Position numbers and translations under genes: made by a program | The notes under the pieces: model-generated | Databases searched by the model: none | Seen by the model: only the letters and a program-made list of their open reading frames with translations | Told to the model about the DNA's origin: nothing | Assembly (NCBI GenBank): GCA_037893225.1 | Contig: JAZGUH010000228.1 | Location: forward strand, 1-64,000 | Source of the DNA: Hippasteria phrygiana | Taxonomy: Eukaryota > Echinodermata > Asteroidea > Valvatida > Goniasteridae | Reading direction: 5' to 3' | DNA length: 64,000 nucleotides | Shown here: positions 27,501 through 42,500 of the stretch, one piece after another | How the letters are laid out: each line of letters begins with the position of its first letter | How positions within the stretch are numbered: position 1 is the stretch's first letter

Positions 27501-30500
27501 GTTTGCCGAGCATATTGTTGGGTCAGCAGATCCTAAATTTGGGCCCTGATGAGCGTGTGCAAGTCAAGGGCACAGGCTTTGAACCCCTTGTGTCCGGCTG
27601 TTATTGATGGGGGGGGGGGGGGGGGTGGCTGGTATGCCGAGAACGGGCTGTGCAGTCAAGCTAAATGCAAACAATAGGCACCACACTGAATAGAGTGGTC
27701 CTATTCATCACACTTGGAGCCCCCCTTCCGTGTGAAAGCTTTGTTTGAAAAAGCTCCATCTATTCATTACACTCCCATTCAAGAACAATATAGTTGAAAC
27801 GTGGAGTGATTGAGTATGTGCAGGAATGCGCATATAGAAGACAACCGGCCAGGTGGTCTTTGTCAAACTGTGTCTGTGGCCGTCGCTCCTATTCAAGAGG
27901 ATAAAAGTCCAATTAAAGACCTACCCAACGTTTGGATGGTGGATGAAGATTCTCTGTCCGTCTGCCACGTCCTTAAAGGTTATCTCCGAGGTGATCAGAG
28001 GATGCTGAGCACTCTCACTGGAGGGATTGGTCATGATGGCTGCATCCGTCTTGCCACAGTGCTCGCCGAAACTGTGGAAAGCCACGTCTGTTGCCAAAAA
28101 CCAAACGCCATTTTCTCAAATCAAAGTAACCTTCACCAAATCATTCAAATGAGTGGTCGTTTGGGTAATAGAAGCAACATAGTCTCCCTTAAACGTAGTG
28201 TACAGTACATGATTGGTCATTGCTGCAATTTTCAGAAATGGGCAGATTTGGGGGTTAGTATTTAATAGAAAATATTGTTTCACTGACCTGTTCAAAGTTT
28301 TGCATTCTTGGATATAAAAAAAAAAAAACTAGAGGAAAAATGGCGTTCGTTTTCAACCATCGGGCGGCAGTTTACTGGATTTGTTAAATAAGCCCAATTT
28401 TTGTAAACGGATTCGTTTCTAATTGGTCACATAACTTCGCGAGCCGACTGGTTACAACCTGTCGCTTCGGTACACTACAATCTTTCCCAATTTAAACGAA
28501 ATGTGAAAAGATACCTTCTATCCCTGTGATTTATGTCTTTTCTTGTCTTTTTTAGCCCACACATTGAGTGGCCTTTTGGGCGCATAGAGTACTAGAGACC
28601 TCGCCCCTTCAGGGCTCGTAATATACTAGAGACCTCATTGCCAGTCAATATGTGCATATAATAACACACCTCTTGCTGGTTCTTGATCCTGGTTGGCTGA
28701 AACACGGTCAAGTGGGATTCACTCACTAATATAGGCTAGTGCATGAAATTTGCTTCAGCATGAACTAAATGCACGTCAAGACAATGCGCGTGCGTAATTT
28801 CCGGAGTATAGTGCCTGATCGGGCACTATACTCGAAATAGTTGACTATAGCTTTCATGGATGTGTGGTATTATTCATAATCACTAAGCCTACACCAACAT
28901 GATGTGAACAGTGAACAGCAACTCAAACACTGAATCTCGGCAATTAATAAAAACCCTGAAAAGTTTCCTATTTTAGATTTTGGACAGAGGTGTGTTGCAA
29001 AACACCGGACTGGCATAATTCGGTCACAACTGCACGTCTATGCCCCCCTCAGGCATGTGAGTGACTAGAAGAGGGTCCTATTTCCCCTTCAGCTGAGAAA
29101 TAGGACCCTCTTCTGGTCACTCACAGTCCCTCGGGGTGCGTAGACATACACTAGTGACCTCATTACCAGTCAATAGGTGCATATTATCCACTCCACCGAA
29201 CATTTATCACTTACTTTTGAGTTCACTGATGCCGTTGATCGTTGGATAGTTGTCAGCAATGTGCATCCCCAAGAAGGGAGCGTGATTGGCTGCCTGGACA
29301 AAACTAGCCCAGACGAAGCCAGCGTGACCCTTCCCAGGGGTGCGAGGTGCCCTCACCCCTGCACTCTGCTTGGCATTTTCTGGTTCAACCTACGATTGAA
29401 AGGTAGGTTGAAAAAAATGCTCATAAGCATGGGATATGTGACCGGATTCAACGAAATGAGTCTTAAGGTTATATTTTTTACTTGTTAGTTTTCTAAATTG
29501 TTAATTCGTTAAACAATCCGCAAGAGGGAAACTGACTAGGGAAATTTAAATACATTTTCAAAGTGAACAAAGAAACTGGCAGGAGCGGGATTCGAACCTG
29601 CGATCTCCGGGTTACCGTACCGGTGTTCGGTATAGCGGTGTTCGTTATAGTAGCGTTCCACTATACCACAGTACACGCTGCAGCTCCACTCACCATGCGT
29701 ACATTTTGGATTTCTGTTGAACTTTTTCATGCGTAGTCGCAGTTGTGATTGGTCAGTACAGCAAGGAGGTGGGGTTATAATGGATAGGTCTGTTTCTGAC
29801 ATCGCAGCACAAGGGGCTCATTACAGACAGAGACTGGGTTGTAAAAGAATATGGAAAATTTTCTACAGCAACTTACCGCATCGGCTGTGCAATCAAAAGA
29901 GTCACTGACGCCAACAATGACGGAATTCTCCATCTTGAAGAAGACGTTCCCTGTGCGATGGGCAAGAGCACTGGGGCCGATCACCAGCGGCAAGACGGCT
30001 AACTTGTTGTCCACCAATGTCATCCCAGACATCCAAATGCTGGACTTGAACTGAGGAATTAAAAAAAGGGAGGTCAAAGGTCATAGTAACAAAAGATTGA
30101 CCTGATGAAGGTCAAAGCCACAATGAGAATGATGAGCGAAACACCAGTGCGAGAATTCAGTATTATGATGGTTAAGATTTACATTAAAAATAGCTACACA
30201 ATCCTACTGATATATTGCAGGCAATATGTGAGTAGGAATGCGTAGCTATGGCAACTGATGTACCAACGAACAATGTAAAACCCCGTACAAGTTTGAAGTT
30301 TGATTATTTTCTGGTTTCTTTATCAAATAACTCCTTATCCCATTGGTATAAGCATTTCATTCAAGCAGCACGATACACATGAATGCCTTATCAGGGATGA
30401 GATTGTCAATGAAGAAAATTTTTATAAAATGTTCGAAAATACATATCTTTCTATTAAAATAATGTCTTTCTCTGAGATTAAAAAGTCTGAATTCAAATAG

Positions 30501-33500
30501 AAGTCAAAAAATCTCATGCTTGGGGGGGGGGGGGGGGGGGGGAGAGAGAGGAACCTCTGTCATCTTCCATTTATTCATCATGTTTTCTCTGAATGTTTGC
30601 ATGCAGTGAGAAAAAACAAAATCCCCCATTTGAAGGCACATCGTGTTCATCTGCCGAACATAACTCCGCCATTCCTACATTTGAAATCTTCATTCAACCC
30701 CCCTTGAGGCCGGTTCTCACTTCACAGGAATGCGAATGCGAAGAGAATTTGACGTCATGAAACATTCGCGCCGCAGATTCGCACAAGTTGACATGTTTGC
30801 TGCGAATATTTTGCATTGACGTCATAAATTCGCTTCGCATACATATTCGCGTGAACTATGAACCAGCCTTTTAGAAGGGGCAGGAATTCCTCTTTCTTGT
30901 CCTGTAAAACCTGACGCTATCGCGGAGCATGAACTTTGCTATTGCTATGAGATTTCAGCGTTATACATGACCGATCGTACTGACACTGTGTCAATATAAT
31001 ATGTTGTGATAATATGGATAGAAGGAAGAGAAATAGAAGATGTGGAACATTTTTCATATTGTAGTGATGTGAAAAGTAACTATAAGTATGCATGACACGT
31101 GAGAGCAGCACGTACACATGCGTGCGTGCGTTGCGTGCGCAGCGGACGTGCGTGCATAATTTAGAGAGTTGTAAAGTAACTATAATTATGCATGGCACGT
31201 AAGCAGCTGGGTACATGCGTGCGTGCGTTGCGTGCGTGCGTGCGTTAAAGATGTGTGCGTGCGTGCATGCGTTAAAGTAATTCGAGAATAATATGAAAAG
31301 GAATTTGAATAACAATTGAAGTTTTACTTGTTCTTAAAAGAATTTAGTCAGTTGGAGTTTGGCGGTTGAAGAAGAGAGTTGGAGTTTGGAGGTTGAAGAG
31401 GAAAGATGTAGTTTGGGATCTGGAAAAGCAAATAAAGTTTAAAGAGATTTCGCAAACTACACTTTGAGGTGCGACTGTCTTTGTTGGTTCGTCGTCCAAG
31501 AATTATTTAGAAGTTCCCCTTCCCGACTTCACACGAAGTCTTCCCGGGATTGCGTTCCTGAACCTGACGCTTTACAATATATTGGAGCAACGGTGAGCAA
31601 AGAAGGTGGAGGAGAAATGGGCATAAAGAGTAGGATCAATAGAGCCAGAACTGCATTCAGAAAACTAAACAAAGTATGGAGATCAAAACAATATAGGAGA
31701 AAAACAAAAGTCAAACTCTACAAAAGCTTAGTAAGACCAGTACTTCTATATGACTGCGAGACATGGAAGATGAATAAAACTGATGAAAGAAAACTGGATT
31801 CTCTTCAATACCAGTTGTTTGAAGAAAATTATGCAGATATGGTGGCCAAACATCATCTCAATGGAAGAACTCAATGACACAGCACTTCTCCAAAAAACTA
31901 GTCTAGAAGTCAAAAGAAGAAGGTGGAATTGGATAAGGCACATATTCAGGAAAACAAATGATCACCATTGCATGACTGCCTTGACATGGCAACCAGATGG
32001 GAAAAGAAAGATCGGTAGACCAAAAACAACATGGAAAAGAACCGTGGAAAGGAAAGAGGCGGGATGGAAAACATGGAATGAAGCCAGGGGAAAAGCAAAA
32101 GACAGGGAACAGTGGAAATTGAGTGTGGAGGCCTTATGTGCCAGGAGGCAATGAAGTAAATTGAAGGTATTAAAGCCAAAGTATTTTTTTCAGAAAAAAT
32201 CAAATGATAAGCATTTATATATTTAGGTGTTGTATAAAAAAACTGTTTTAATTTATGCAATGGAAGGAATATTTTCATTCAGTGAAAGGTTGACTGTTCC
32301 GTTCAACTCACCTCATGAAAATATTCCTTCCATTGCACTCACAAACATTCATTATTTGTATAACATGCCCTGAAGTTGTTCTATTTTTCTTCACAAATCT
32401 GTGACACCAATTACCTGGGCGTAGAATCCAAAATCCCAGCTCTTGTAGATCAAGAAGTTGGCAATCTTGGTGCAGGTTGGTTGGCATTTTTCCTGCATGT
32501 AGATGCCGTAGAGTGTGGAGTGGGCCACGTTGCCTCGCCAGTCTGTCTCTGGGTTGGGCGGGCCGTCGCACGGCTCCCCCTTGATCTTAAAGGCCACCCT
32601 CTCTGAGCCGGCCACCGTGTTATCAACCAGAATGACCGTGCCGGCCCTCTCCACCTCGATGCCGGCATTCCACATCCTGTTTTCCGGCTCGTAGCGATCT
32701 TGGTAGGTTCCGGGGAAGACAACAAGGGTCACTAGATTGTGGACGAGTCGGTTGTCCTTACCCCACACGACCACACCTGAAACCAGGCAAATATGGCAGT
32801 TCATTTCTGGGCTCAATTACATGGAGTTGACATTGAAATGTAGTACACAACATCTGCTTTTGCTGTAATTTTCAGCATTGAATAGATTTGGGGGTTAGTA
32901 TTTTACAGCAAATACTGTAACACTGACCTGATTAAAGTTTTGTATGCATAAATGCCGGGGGGGAAAAGAGAACAAAATGCTGTTCTTGTAGTCTGGTTCT
33001 GTAACCCTACTTCAGACAAAACAGCAATTTATAGACGTCAGGGAATTATTAGTTCAGGGAACTAGACTAGCTGGCTTTCACCTGTTAAGGGCCCTTTTCC
33101 AAAACCTGGCTTGGGCTCGGGCTTCAGCTTAACATAATTTTACGGTAACCCGGAGGTCGCAGGTTCGAATCCCGCTCCTGCCAGTTTCTTTGTTCACTTT
33201 GAAAATGCATTCAAATTTACCTAGTCAGTTTCCCTTGTGGATAGTTTGACGAAATAATTTTATGTCCCTAGATTTTGCAAGATCTAGGATGCTGTTTTTG
33301 CTACATGTACATCAAAGTCTTTTGCTTTAACCAACAGCCAGAGCCTGTTCATTTATTTACATATTCAAGGCTTCAGATTGGCAGTGGGACTGGGGAATAG
33401 CTGGAGACAAAGCCGAAGCCCGAGCCCAAGTCAAGGTTTGGAAAAGGTCCAAGGAATGTGCAACCAACTGCCAAACAAAATGTGGACTAATTAAAGTTGG

Positions 33501-36500
33501 TAAATTGGGGGGCACTATTTGAAAAAAATCAGTTTTTTTCAAACAAAATCATTCTATTTTTAAACAATGGTTGGCCGGCCATCACTGGAAATTGATACAA
33601 AAATTCCACTTTTCTTGAAAATAACAGCACACCAGGTACCATGATTTCACAGGATGTTTGAGACTATTATTTACTTACAGTCAACTAAAGGTATTGCATA
33701 ATAATTCAGTAGTTTTATTTGTTGATGTTTGCAAATGTTGTATATTACCTTAAAAGTACGTAGATATTTGAACTGTTGTCTACTTCATAAAAGCCTAAAG
33801 GTAGAAAGTTCTTGTTTAACCCTTTCCTTACCACATTGTTTAATGGCTCATCTTCCCCCAGTACCACATTCTTTTTTCAGTCAAGCAGAAAACCACTTAC
33901 GCAGAAAAATCAGCTGACTGCTTGTTGAATGGTTGAATTTTCAACCAAAGATTTCACCCTCAAGAATTGACTGAAAAGGAATTGACTGAGTATACGGTGT
34001 TTATGAAATACGTCGGTGAAGGGCAAAACCCAATATCGAATTCACATCATCCCGACGCAAATTCCATCTCATGAAAAGGAAAATGTTGTGTGTAAAGTTT
34101 GTTCCATGAAAATTTCTCTTTCATATGGTGTAAAAATGAAAGTCATAACTGTTAAAATAGCAAAGTTATGGATGTTCTAGCCCACTTGATCAAACAGGAA
34201 TGTTGTTTGTCACATGAACAAATGGCACCCCATACACATATAGGGAAACTTCGGATACAGTTTTCTCAAAATATTGTAATGATGACACATGAATTTGATA
34301 GCACCATTGGAAAGATTAGAACAAGCTCTTTCTGTTGGTACGGTGGAATGTCGCTATAACGAACATCGCTGGATCCACAGATTTTTTTCGGTATAGCGAT
34401 TTTCAGGTGCCATTTACTTAACCAGTTCGCGTCAGATGACGTGTATTCATGCACTCAGCGAGGCAAGGATCCAGCGGAAATATTCAGCGACCGGCTCGCA
34501 GTGAGCGAGGCCAGGGTGTGCTACCCGCAGATAAAGGCCTGAGCCCGTCTGGCACCCAGGCTCGTGAAAAATAATCACGGCGTGAACTGGTTAAGGATGA
34601 CTTTGAAAATAGTGCTGGCCATTGAATTATGTAATTATGTTCATACTTTTTAAGCTTACCGAATTCTAAAGCAACAGTTGGCTTTTCCATTCTACATGTA
34701 TTCCTTGGGGAAATAATAGCCACCTGTCACTCTTCAACATAAAGCTGCGGCCGTTTGGAAATTACAAACAGCCCAAATGCCCAGTACATTTTTTAATCCG
34801 TTGCCAACAATGTTCAGTAAGTTTTGTACACAAAATTCGGGAGTCAAGGATGGTGTTCGGTACAGCCGAATGTTCTGTATAGCGGTGTTCGGTATAGCGG
34901 CGTTCCACTGTATAAGAATCATGTGTGGACAGTGAAAAACACAAGCACTACAGTTCGTTGAAACATGGTGAATATATTTGTTGTTTGGATGCTCTGGTGT
35001 GTGGTTTCCTTGTCGAGTAAACTTGACATTGGTAAGCAACAGGGGTGTTGAGGCTTGTCGAGTAAACTCAACATTGGTAAGGAAAGGGTTAAAGCTGCAA
35101 TGTCCGTTCTCTGGACGAAAATTTCAATTCAGTGGATTTCCTCAGTGAGGATACAACTTTAATTCACAACAACATCATCAAATAAACTACAAGGAAAAAT
35201 TATTTAATCAATTCTATTTTACGTCAAACAATCCACAAGGGAGGTCGCAGGTTCGAATCCCACTACTGTCAGTTTCTTTGTTCACTTTGAAAATGCAATT
35301 CTATTTTTAATCAAAGTTGTTTAATACATTTTTCAGAATAAACCAACAAAACATTTACAAGAGTGGAGTTTGAACCTGCGACTTCCGGATTACCGTGCCA
35401 TAGTGTCCTACCAACTGAACTGTCTTGCTTTGTAATGGCGGTCTCCCAAATTGTCAGTCTTTTTGTTCGGGGGGGGGGGGGGGGGGGGGGGATTCAGAAG
35501 TCATAAACCCATTATGCTGTACAGTCAGGGATCGTGTCCCAATTACATGTGACCCAGTATGACAAAACCCACAAAAACGTCCCAGAAATAAAAAAAATAG
35601 TTCTGGTATCATATGAATGGGCAACTCTTTATCTTTTCAATGGTGAAAAAATTATATCCATCGTGCATTCTGTTGGAAAGTTATGGACTTTGAAAGTCGA
35701 AAAACAATGTGCACATCTATGGAATAAACTGAATTAAATTCATACATTTCTTGGTTTGGGGTTCAGCGACTTTTTTTGCGGGTTTCGCCGTGCTGGGTCA
35801 CATATAATACACCCAGGAAGAAGCAATGCAGGGATCACACATTAGGATCAAATTTTTTCACATTATATCTTCAGATTAGCGTTTCAAACCATAGGGAACA
35901 CTAATGTTTAACCCCTTCTGCCCGATTGGGATGCCAAGAACGGGCTGTGCAGCCAAGCGTAAAAGCAAACAATAGCACCACACTAAATAGAGTGGTCCTA
36001 TTCATTGCACCTGGAGCCCCCCTTTCGTGTAAATGAAAGCTTTGTTTGAAAAAGCTCCATCTAATCATTACACTTCCATTCAAGAACAATATGATTAAAA
36101 CATGCATGGACTGAGTACGTGCAGGAATGCACCTATAGGCGGCAACCAGCCCGACGGTCCTTTTCAAACCGCGGCTGTGACCATTCTCCGTATTCAAGGA
36201 GGTCAAATGCCTTCAAACATACCCGGTCCAACGGTGTGATGTACGACATTGTCCCGGAGAAGGAGCCCGTTGGTTCCGTACACACCGATGGCGGTGCTAA
36301 ATCCGTTGTGGAAGCTGCAGCCTTTGACAAAGGAGGGCGCCTTCTCGGTGACCTCGCCGACATTCAGGAAGGCTAGAGAGTAGCGGGGGTCAAAGCTGTC
36401 CGACCAACCCTCCTGGCCGGAGTGGAAGAACTGGACGTTGGAAATTCGGGCACTTCCTGTGAAACAGGTAGTGATGAAAATTCAGTTTTGACCATATTTT

Positions 36501-39500
36501 TGAGAGTAGCAAAATTTTAAAATTAAAACAGGAAAAATGCAAGAAATGGTTCTGAAACAAAAATTCTGATGTGTTTTGTGTTGTAATAATTGATTAAGAC
36601 TGAGGGTAGGAAAAATCCAGAATTTTCAGGCGCCTGTGGTACTGTACAACAAGGTCAACTATATGTACACAAATGCAGTTGTGAAAAGTTTGCACAACTC
36701 TCATAACAGTAATCATTAACAACATAGTTATAAAGTTTATGCTTCATTTTGTAAATAAGCTGAAAGATTATTTTCATTATATTGGAAACTCTGGGTAGAA
36801 GGGAAGATTCTATTGACCGTCCCCCTCTGACCAAAAAGTTAGGAGGGGGATATGTCTTCCCAATTATTTATTAGATTTATTTACCCAGGGTGTGCCCAAA
36901 CAATAAAAAAAAAAAAACCTGATTTCTATTGGGGCCCTGTATACATTTTTAATTAAAAATGAATATTTACAAACATACAAAAAATAAATACATGTATTTA
37001 CACACATACACAAATATTTATAAAAGTACAAGAATATTTCTACAAATACAAGAATATATTTACACAAATAAATCTATGTAGGGTTAAGTTGTAAGCTTCC
37101 AGTATAAGGCTAGTTTTGACTGACGGGATGGATAAAAACCTTCAAAAAAACAACAAATAGAAATTCCCCTCCGGCTCCAAGTTACCGTGGCAACCAAGTT
37201 TATAACTTTAGAAATCAGCACAAATGGCAGAAATATCACTGATGGATTTGCACCCATGGTACGATATTTTGAGTACATTCGGGTATTTACTTTAACGCCT
37301 TTTCTCAAATGCAAATCCTTTCTTTAAATCCCCTTGACCCTTCACATATATTGGACAGGTATATGTGACCCACTCTACAAAACGGGGCTGTTCTATGTGA
37401 AGAGAGTGAAACAAATTTCATACAAGGGATGTTTTGTTTTTTTTCGGTTTGTTGGCTTCCATTATATCTAAATTTTTCTAATTTATTTTCAGAAATGTAA
37501 ATATTGATGAATAAAAGATGAAAAAAAATGTTGATAGAAATGACCTGTATCTTAATTTCTTTTAACTTGTTATGTTTAAAGGGCTATGTATATCTCTAAA
37601 TGCACTTAATCAGAAAATGTGAGTATGCAAATGTCAAGATATCTCGAGAACACAAAATGCCACAGGGGTCAAACCTACACCAAATTAAAAGCTTAGGATG
37701 TGACAAATTCAACTATGTATATAACAATTTTTTTCAAATTTTGCGCCGTAACAGCCGTTTTTGTCGAGCCAGTCACATATTACTCGTCTACCTTTGTATT
37801 CCGTTCCATCTTGGAAGAACTGGCCGACCAGGACGCGAGCTCCAAAGGATTCCTTGAAGAGAAGATCATTGAAGTCATTGCCTTCAATCTTGATGTTGCG
37901 GGTCAGGAGTCCCACCTCGGCAGCTAGGACGTAGTCGTCAGTGTATTCAGCTGAATGAGACAAAAATTATAGAAAATTTTGAAAATTGTCTCCTTGTTGT
38001 AAAATATGTCTATTATAAAGATGGAATTTGCGTTAAGAATGATGTAAATTAGAAGAGAGATTTTACCCTTTTCCGACGTATTGTATAAAGCACTCTATGC
38101 TCAGTGCTTTCCGAAAGAGCCTGTGGGAAAAAAATTAAGAGGACTCGAACCCACAGACCCATGGGACTAGAACTGCACTACTAAGCAGGTCGTGGGTTCG
38201 AATCCCACCTGAAGCCTGTAATTTTGTTCCAACAGGCTCTCGGAAAGCACTGAGCATAGAGTGCTTTATACACTACATTGGGAAAAGGCAAACATCTCTT
38301 TTTATCTGCTCAAAGATAATTGATAAATGCCAACAATTGATTGACGGAAAACCACAATAGAGTACCGAAGTGATGACGTCAGTGCAATGTTTGGACCCAG
38401 AATACTTTTGTTATTTTGTGTCAATGTGTTTGCATGACTGGCTGTTAACAAAGAAACAGTCGAAATCTCCATTTGTTTGGAGCCAGTTGTCGTGCCAACT
38501 GACGTCAGACTTCGGTACTCTATAGGACCGGAAAGTTAAAGAAATAAGTAATAAGCATTATGGGTTGATGACTTCTGACTAGCGTCCCCCAATCAAAGAC
38601 ACTGATAATTTGGGAGACTGCCAATATAGGGCAAGATAGCTCAGTTGGTAGAGCAACGGTGCCGGGGCAGTATTCTGGAGGTCGCAGGTTCAAATCCCAC
38701 TCCTGACAGTTTTCTTGGTTTACTTTGAAAATAAATGTATTCAAAATGGTCAGTTTCCCTTGTGGTTTGTTTGATGATATATGGAATAAGTAGTAAAAAG
38801 ATGTCTCCAGTTCCATTCCTGTTTAATAAGTGTAATGTTCATGTTCAAAGTGAACAAAGAAACTGCCAGGAGCGGGATTCGAACCTGCGACCTCCGGGTT
38901 ACCGTACCGGCGCTCTACCAACTGAGCTATCTTGCCCTATGTTGGCGGTCTCCCAAATTGTCAGTATCTTTGTTCGGGTGGGCGCTAGTCAGAAGTCATA
39001 AACCCAGAATGCCGTATAGCCAGGGATTACACCCAATTTTACGCTACAACCTGGGAAGCGACATTGTGGGGATCGCTCAATGAGGATACGACTTTTTAAC
39101 TTTTAATTCGTCAAACAATCCACAAGGGAAACTGAATAGGTAAATTTGAATATATTTTCAAAGTGAACAAAGTATAATTTTCAACATAAACAAAGAAAAC
39201 TGGCAGGAGCAGGATTCGAACCTGCGAACTCCAGATAACCACACCAGTGCTCCACCAAGCCTATGTTGGCGGTCTGCCAAACTGTCAGTGTCATTGTTCA
39301 GTGGGCGCTAGTAGAAGTAATAAACCAAGAAAGCTATATACAAAGGGATTACGAGCTCCGTGCGCCAACAAAAGAGGGCGTTTTTTCACCTAGCAACCAT
39401 GTCCCATGGGCGGGTCACATACAATTTATCTGGTTTCACACAAGCCGTTCCTCGTTCATGTGATACACGTATACCAATTGGGATTGGATAGTCTGTTCAC

Positions 39501-42500
39501 AGACTCTCTTGATAAGGTTATGATTCTGAATAATAGAGGTGGGAATCAGCCACTTCACAACCCAATTCGAAGTCGGGCAAGATGGCGTCGATAGTGACTC
39601 TCCAACTCTCCCTTTCTTTCCGTTGTGGGGGGTACTTGTGCACAGAGCCAATAGCCCAACTTTATGATACAACCCAGGAACCGGCAATGTGGGGATCACT
39701 CAGTGACGATAAATTGGACTTTTGAATGTTTATATTTAGAATAAGTTTCTTTGCTTATCTACCGTTATAGTCCACTCACCAACATGTCTAAAGGCAAAAC
39801 TCCCATTGATCTGGAAGGTAGAGGCGTCCGTGACGGCTTCAATTCTGAACGTCTCTGTCTGCCAGGCTTCGTAGGAGGTGGTGGCGACAACGATCTCATC
39901 CCCTACCCGCCAGTCTGTCTCATTCTTGACGGTCAGGGTCGTATCTCCTGGGGAGACAGTGGCTGAGAGCTGGGTCCAGTAGACGTTGCGAGTCTTGCCG
40001 TGGAGGTCTAGACCTCCGAACACGCCTAAACAGGAACCGGACATTAGAAAACTGATGCAAATCAGAAAATTCAGTGTCTTTGTAAATACACAGTCGATTC
40101 TGTTCGACTTGTCTGCCGTGACCCTTGGCTGGCACTTGATAGTCCTGATGAAATATGTGAAGTCCTAATATGAAACTGGGCAAAATTCCATGGCTTAACG
40201 ATCTGGGCCAAATTTTTACGGAGCTGCTCATCAGTGAAAAATTTGCTTAGCAAATTTTCCTAATTTTCCTACCAAAAAGATTTGCAGAAAACCAGTCACA
40301 AACAGTATAACATCACATGCAATTTTTGTTGGTTACCCAATTTTGATATGTGATGCACTCACGCAAAATCAGTCGGAAATTGACAATCCTTGTTTTGAGA
40401 TATGGGCCAAAATATGTTCGTAGTGGAAAAATCAAAATTGACTTTTTTTTACAAAAACAGAAGGGAAAAACATTCTTCTTTCCCATGAAAATATGACATG
40501 TATTATAAATGTGCTAAAAATGACTAAATTAAACTTGATTTTCTCAGTTTCTTTTTTGTTAATGTGCCGGTGTTCAAATATTTGTAACTTTTTAACCAAA
40601 GGTCATATTCACATGGGGTTTTCACTAATATGGAGCTTGAAGTACGCTACAAATGAATATGTAAAAATCCCAAACTTGACCAGGGCCTACTTCAGACTGA
40701 TTTTGCTTGATCGCATCACATATTAAAACAAAACTTTAAGAGCCTATTAAAATATTTGATTTGGCAGGTCCATAAAATTTGGCATATCTGTTTATCAAAC
40801 ATTTTCTGCTCAAAGTAATTATATTTTTAAGTTTAAGCCATTTGGTGATAGTTGGTCTCAAAGTCAATGACATTCAATCAGAAGTTATGTACATCAAATG
40901 GCATTTCATTTTATACACATACTTAATTCATCTTCAACAAAGTTGCTTAATACAGCTGTGTTAGTCAGCTAGATATAGATCAATCTGATGAAATAGCTGT
41001 AACTGCAAAAGCTTTTTTAATTTTAAGTGCTACCTTTAATACTTATCTTAATTCATCTTAAACAATTTATTATTTTTTGGTATCAGTTCTCAGTATGGAT
41101 GGAAATAAACCCAGCCCGGCCCGGCTTGGGACCTTTCTCAACCAGGGACCATATTGTCCTCTCTTGTTCAAGGTCCCCTATTGAATGCAAAAACAAACCA
41201 AACCCCAGCCCAGCCCAGCCCAAAACCCAACCAACCTAAAGCTTTAGATCCCAGGTTGGGCCCGTTGGGCAGCGGCTGCTCTGGTGTCAAGTGATGTCCA
41301 TTCAGCAGGATCCGGATCTCATGCTGGAAGGGTTCATCCTCATTGAAGCCGATAACGAGACGACCGCCCTGGATCAGGATGTAGGTGGCCTCCAACTTAT
41401 TGTCCTGGGTGTCGTCGATCTCCAGACCCCCGTAGATGAAGAGTTTGTTCATGACCGGGAGCTGGACGTCAGCGACCATCCACACGGCTGCAGTCAGGGA
41501 GAAAATATCACAGGGAATGTACGTTGAAACAAAAGGCTTAATACAATCTAACCTGCTACTGAGATAACCTTGATAAATAGGCCACCTAAATAGAATCTGC
41601 TCATCCACTTTTCCTAATGAGCAGAAACCAGTCACAAACAGTAGACATCATATGCAATTTGGGTTGGTATCCCGATTTTGCTAATCAAAACTTGATGTGC
41701 CTTGTAAATGTGCGACTGTGACAAGCTTGATAAATAAGCCATCTGGCCTGTGATGGTCCCAACCACACTAGCTTTACAACCCAGGTTTCCATACAATCAC
41801 AAAGAATGCCGACAGCTTGCAACATGGCAAGTCGCTGACTGTTGGGACGCCTTTTGGCTGAAAATGAAAACAACGGCATCCAAAATAGTCAACATTTCTC
41901 ACTATTTGACAACTTTTCTGAAAGCCGAACTGAGACTTCATTTCCATTATGGTAAGCTTCTTATTGGCAATTTATGCTCTTATTTCTTGATAAAAATGGG
42001 TTAAATTTGTGATGCTTAAGAAGAGAGAATGCCACTGAACGCACAGCATGCCAGCAGGTGTATTTAAATGGGCCTACTCTCACATTTCGAAGCAGACAGT
42101 AGGGAAAGCTGAACTTTTGCGTCAATCTGGAAAGTTCTCAATCAAACATTTCCATATGTTGGCGCTGCCTCATATCTGGGGCCATTTGGCAACACTTATA
42201 GCAATTATAACTATACAGAAACCAGGGTTAACTCCTTGAGTCCGGCTATTATTGATGGGGTTGCTGGTGTGCCAGGATCGGGGCTGTGCAGCCAAGCATA
42301 AATGTGACCCGCTCTGCAAAAAGGGCAAAATTTGAAAATAGTGTTTTATATATAGCTGGAAAGGCCATTTTATAAGCTTTCATATGGTATATATCTAAGG
42401 TCTCTAGCATTTTGCAATCACGAGATATTTGGAAATTTGCATGTTTAATTTCAGAAATTTCTTGAAATGACTTAAGGAGAAACAAGCCATTTAAATAAAC

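Larger units (their letters stand above)
32830..33765. mobile_element. Family D MITE split by another MITE
   Basis: Left part to 33,088 and right part 33,453-33,765 (tgtgcaaccaactgccaaac to gcaaatgttgtatattacct). The 33,090-33,452 element sits between. Confidence 0.75.

Noticed and set aside
31464..31877. Host protein-coding gene
   Set aside because: The motifs are those of a LINE reverse transcriptase C-terminus, with a frameshift.
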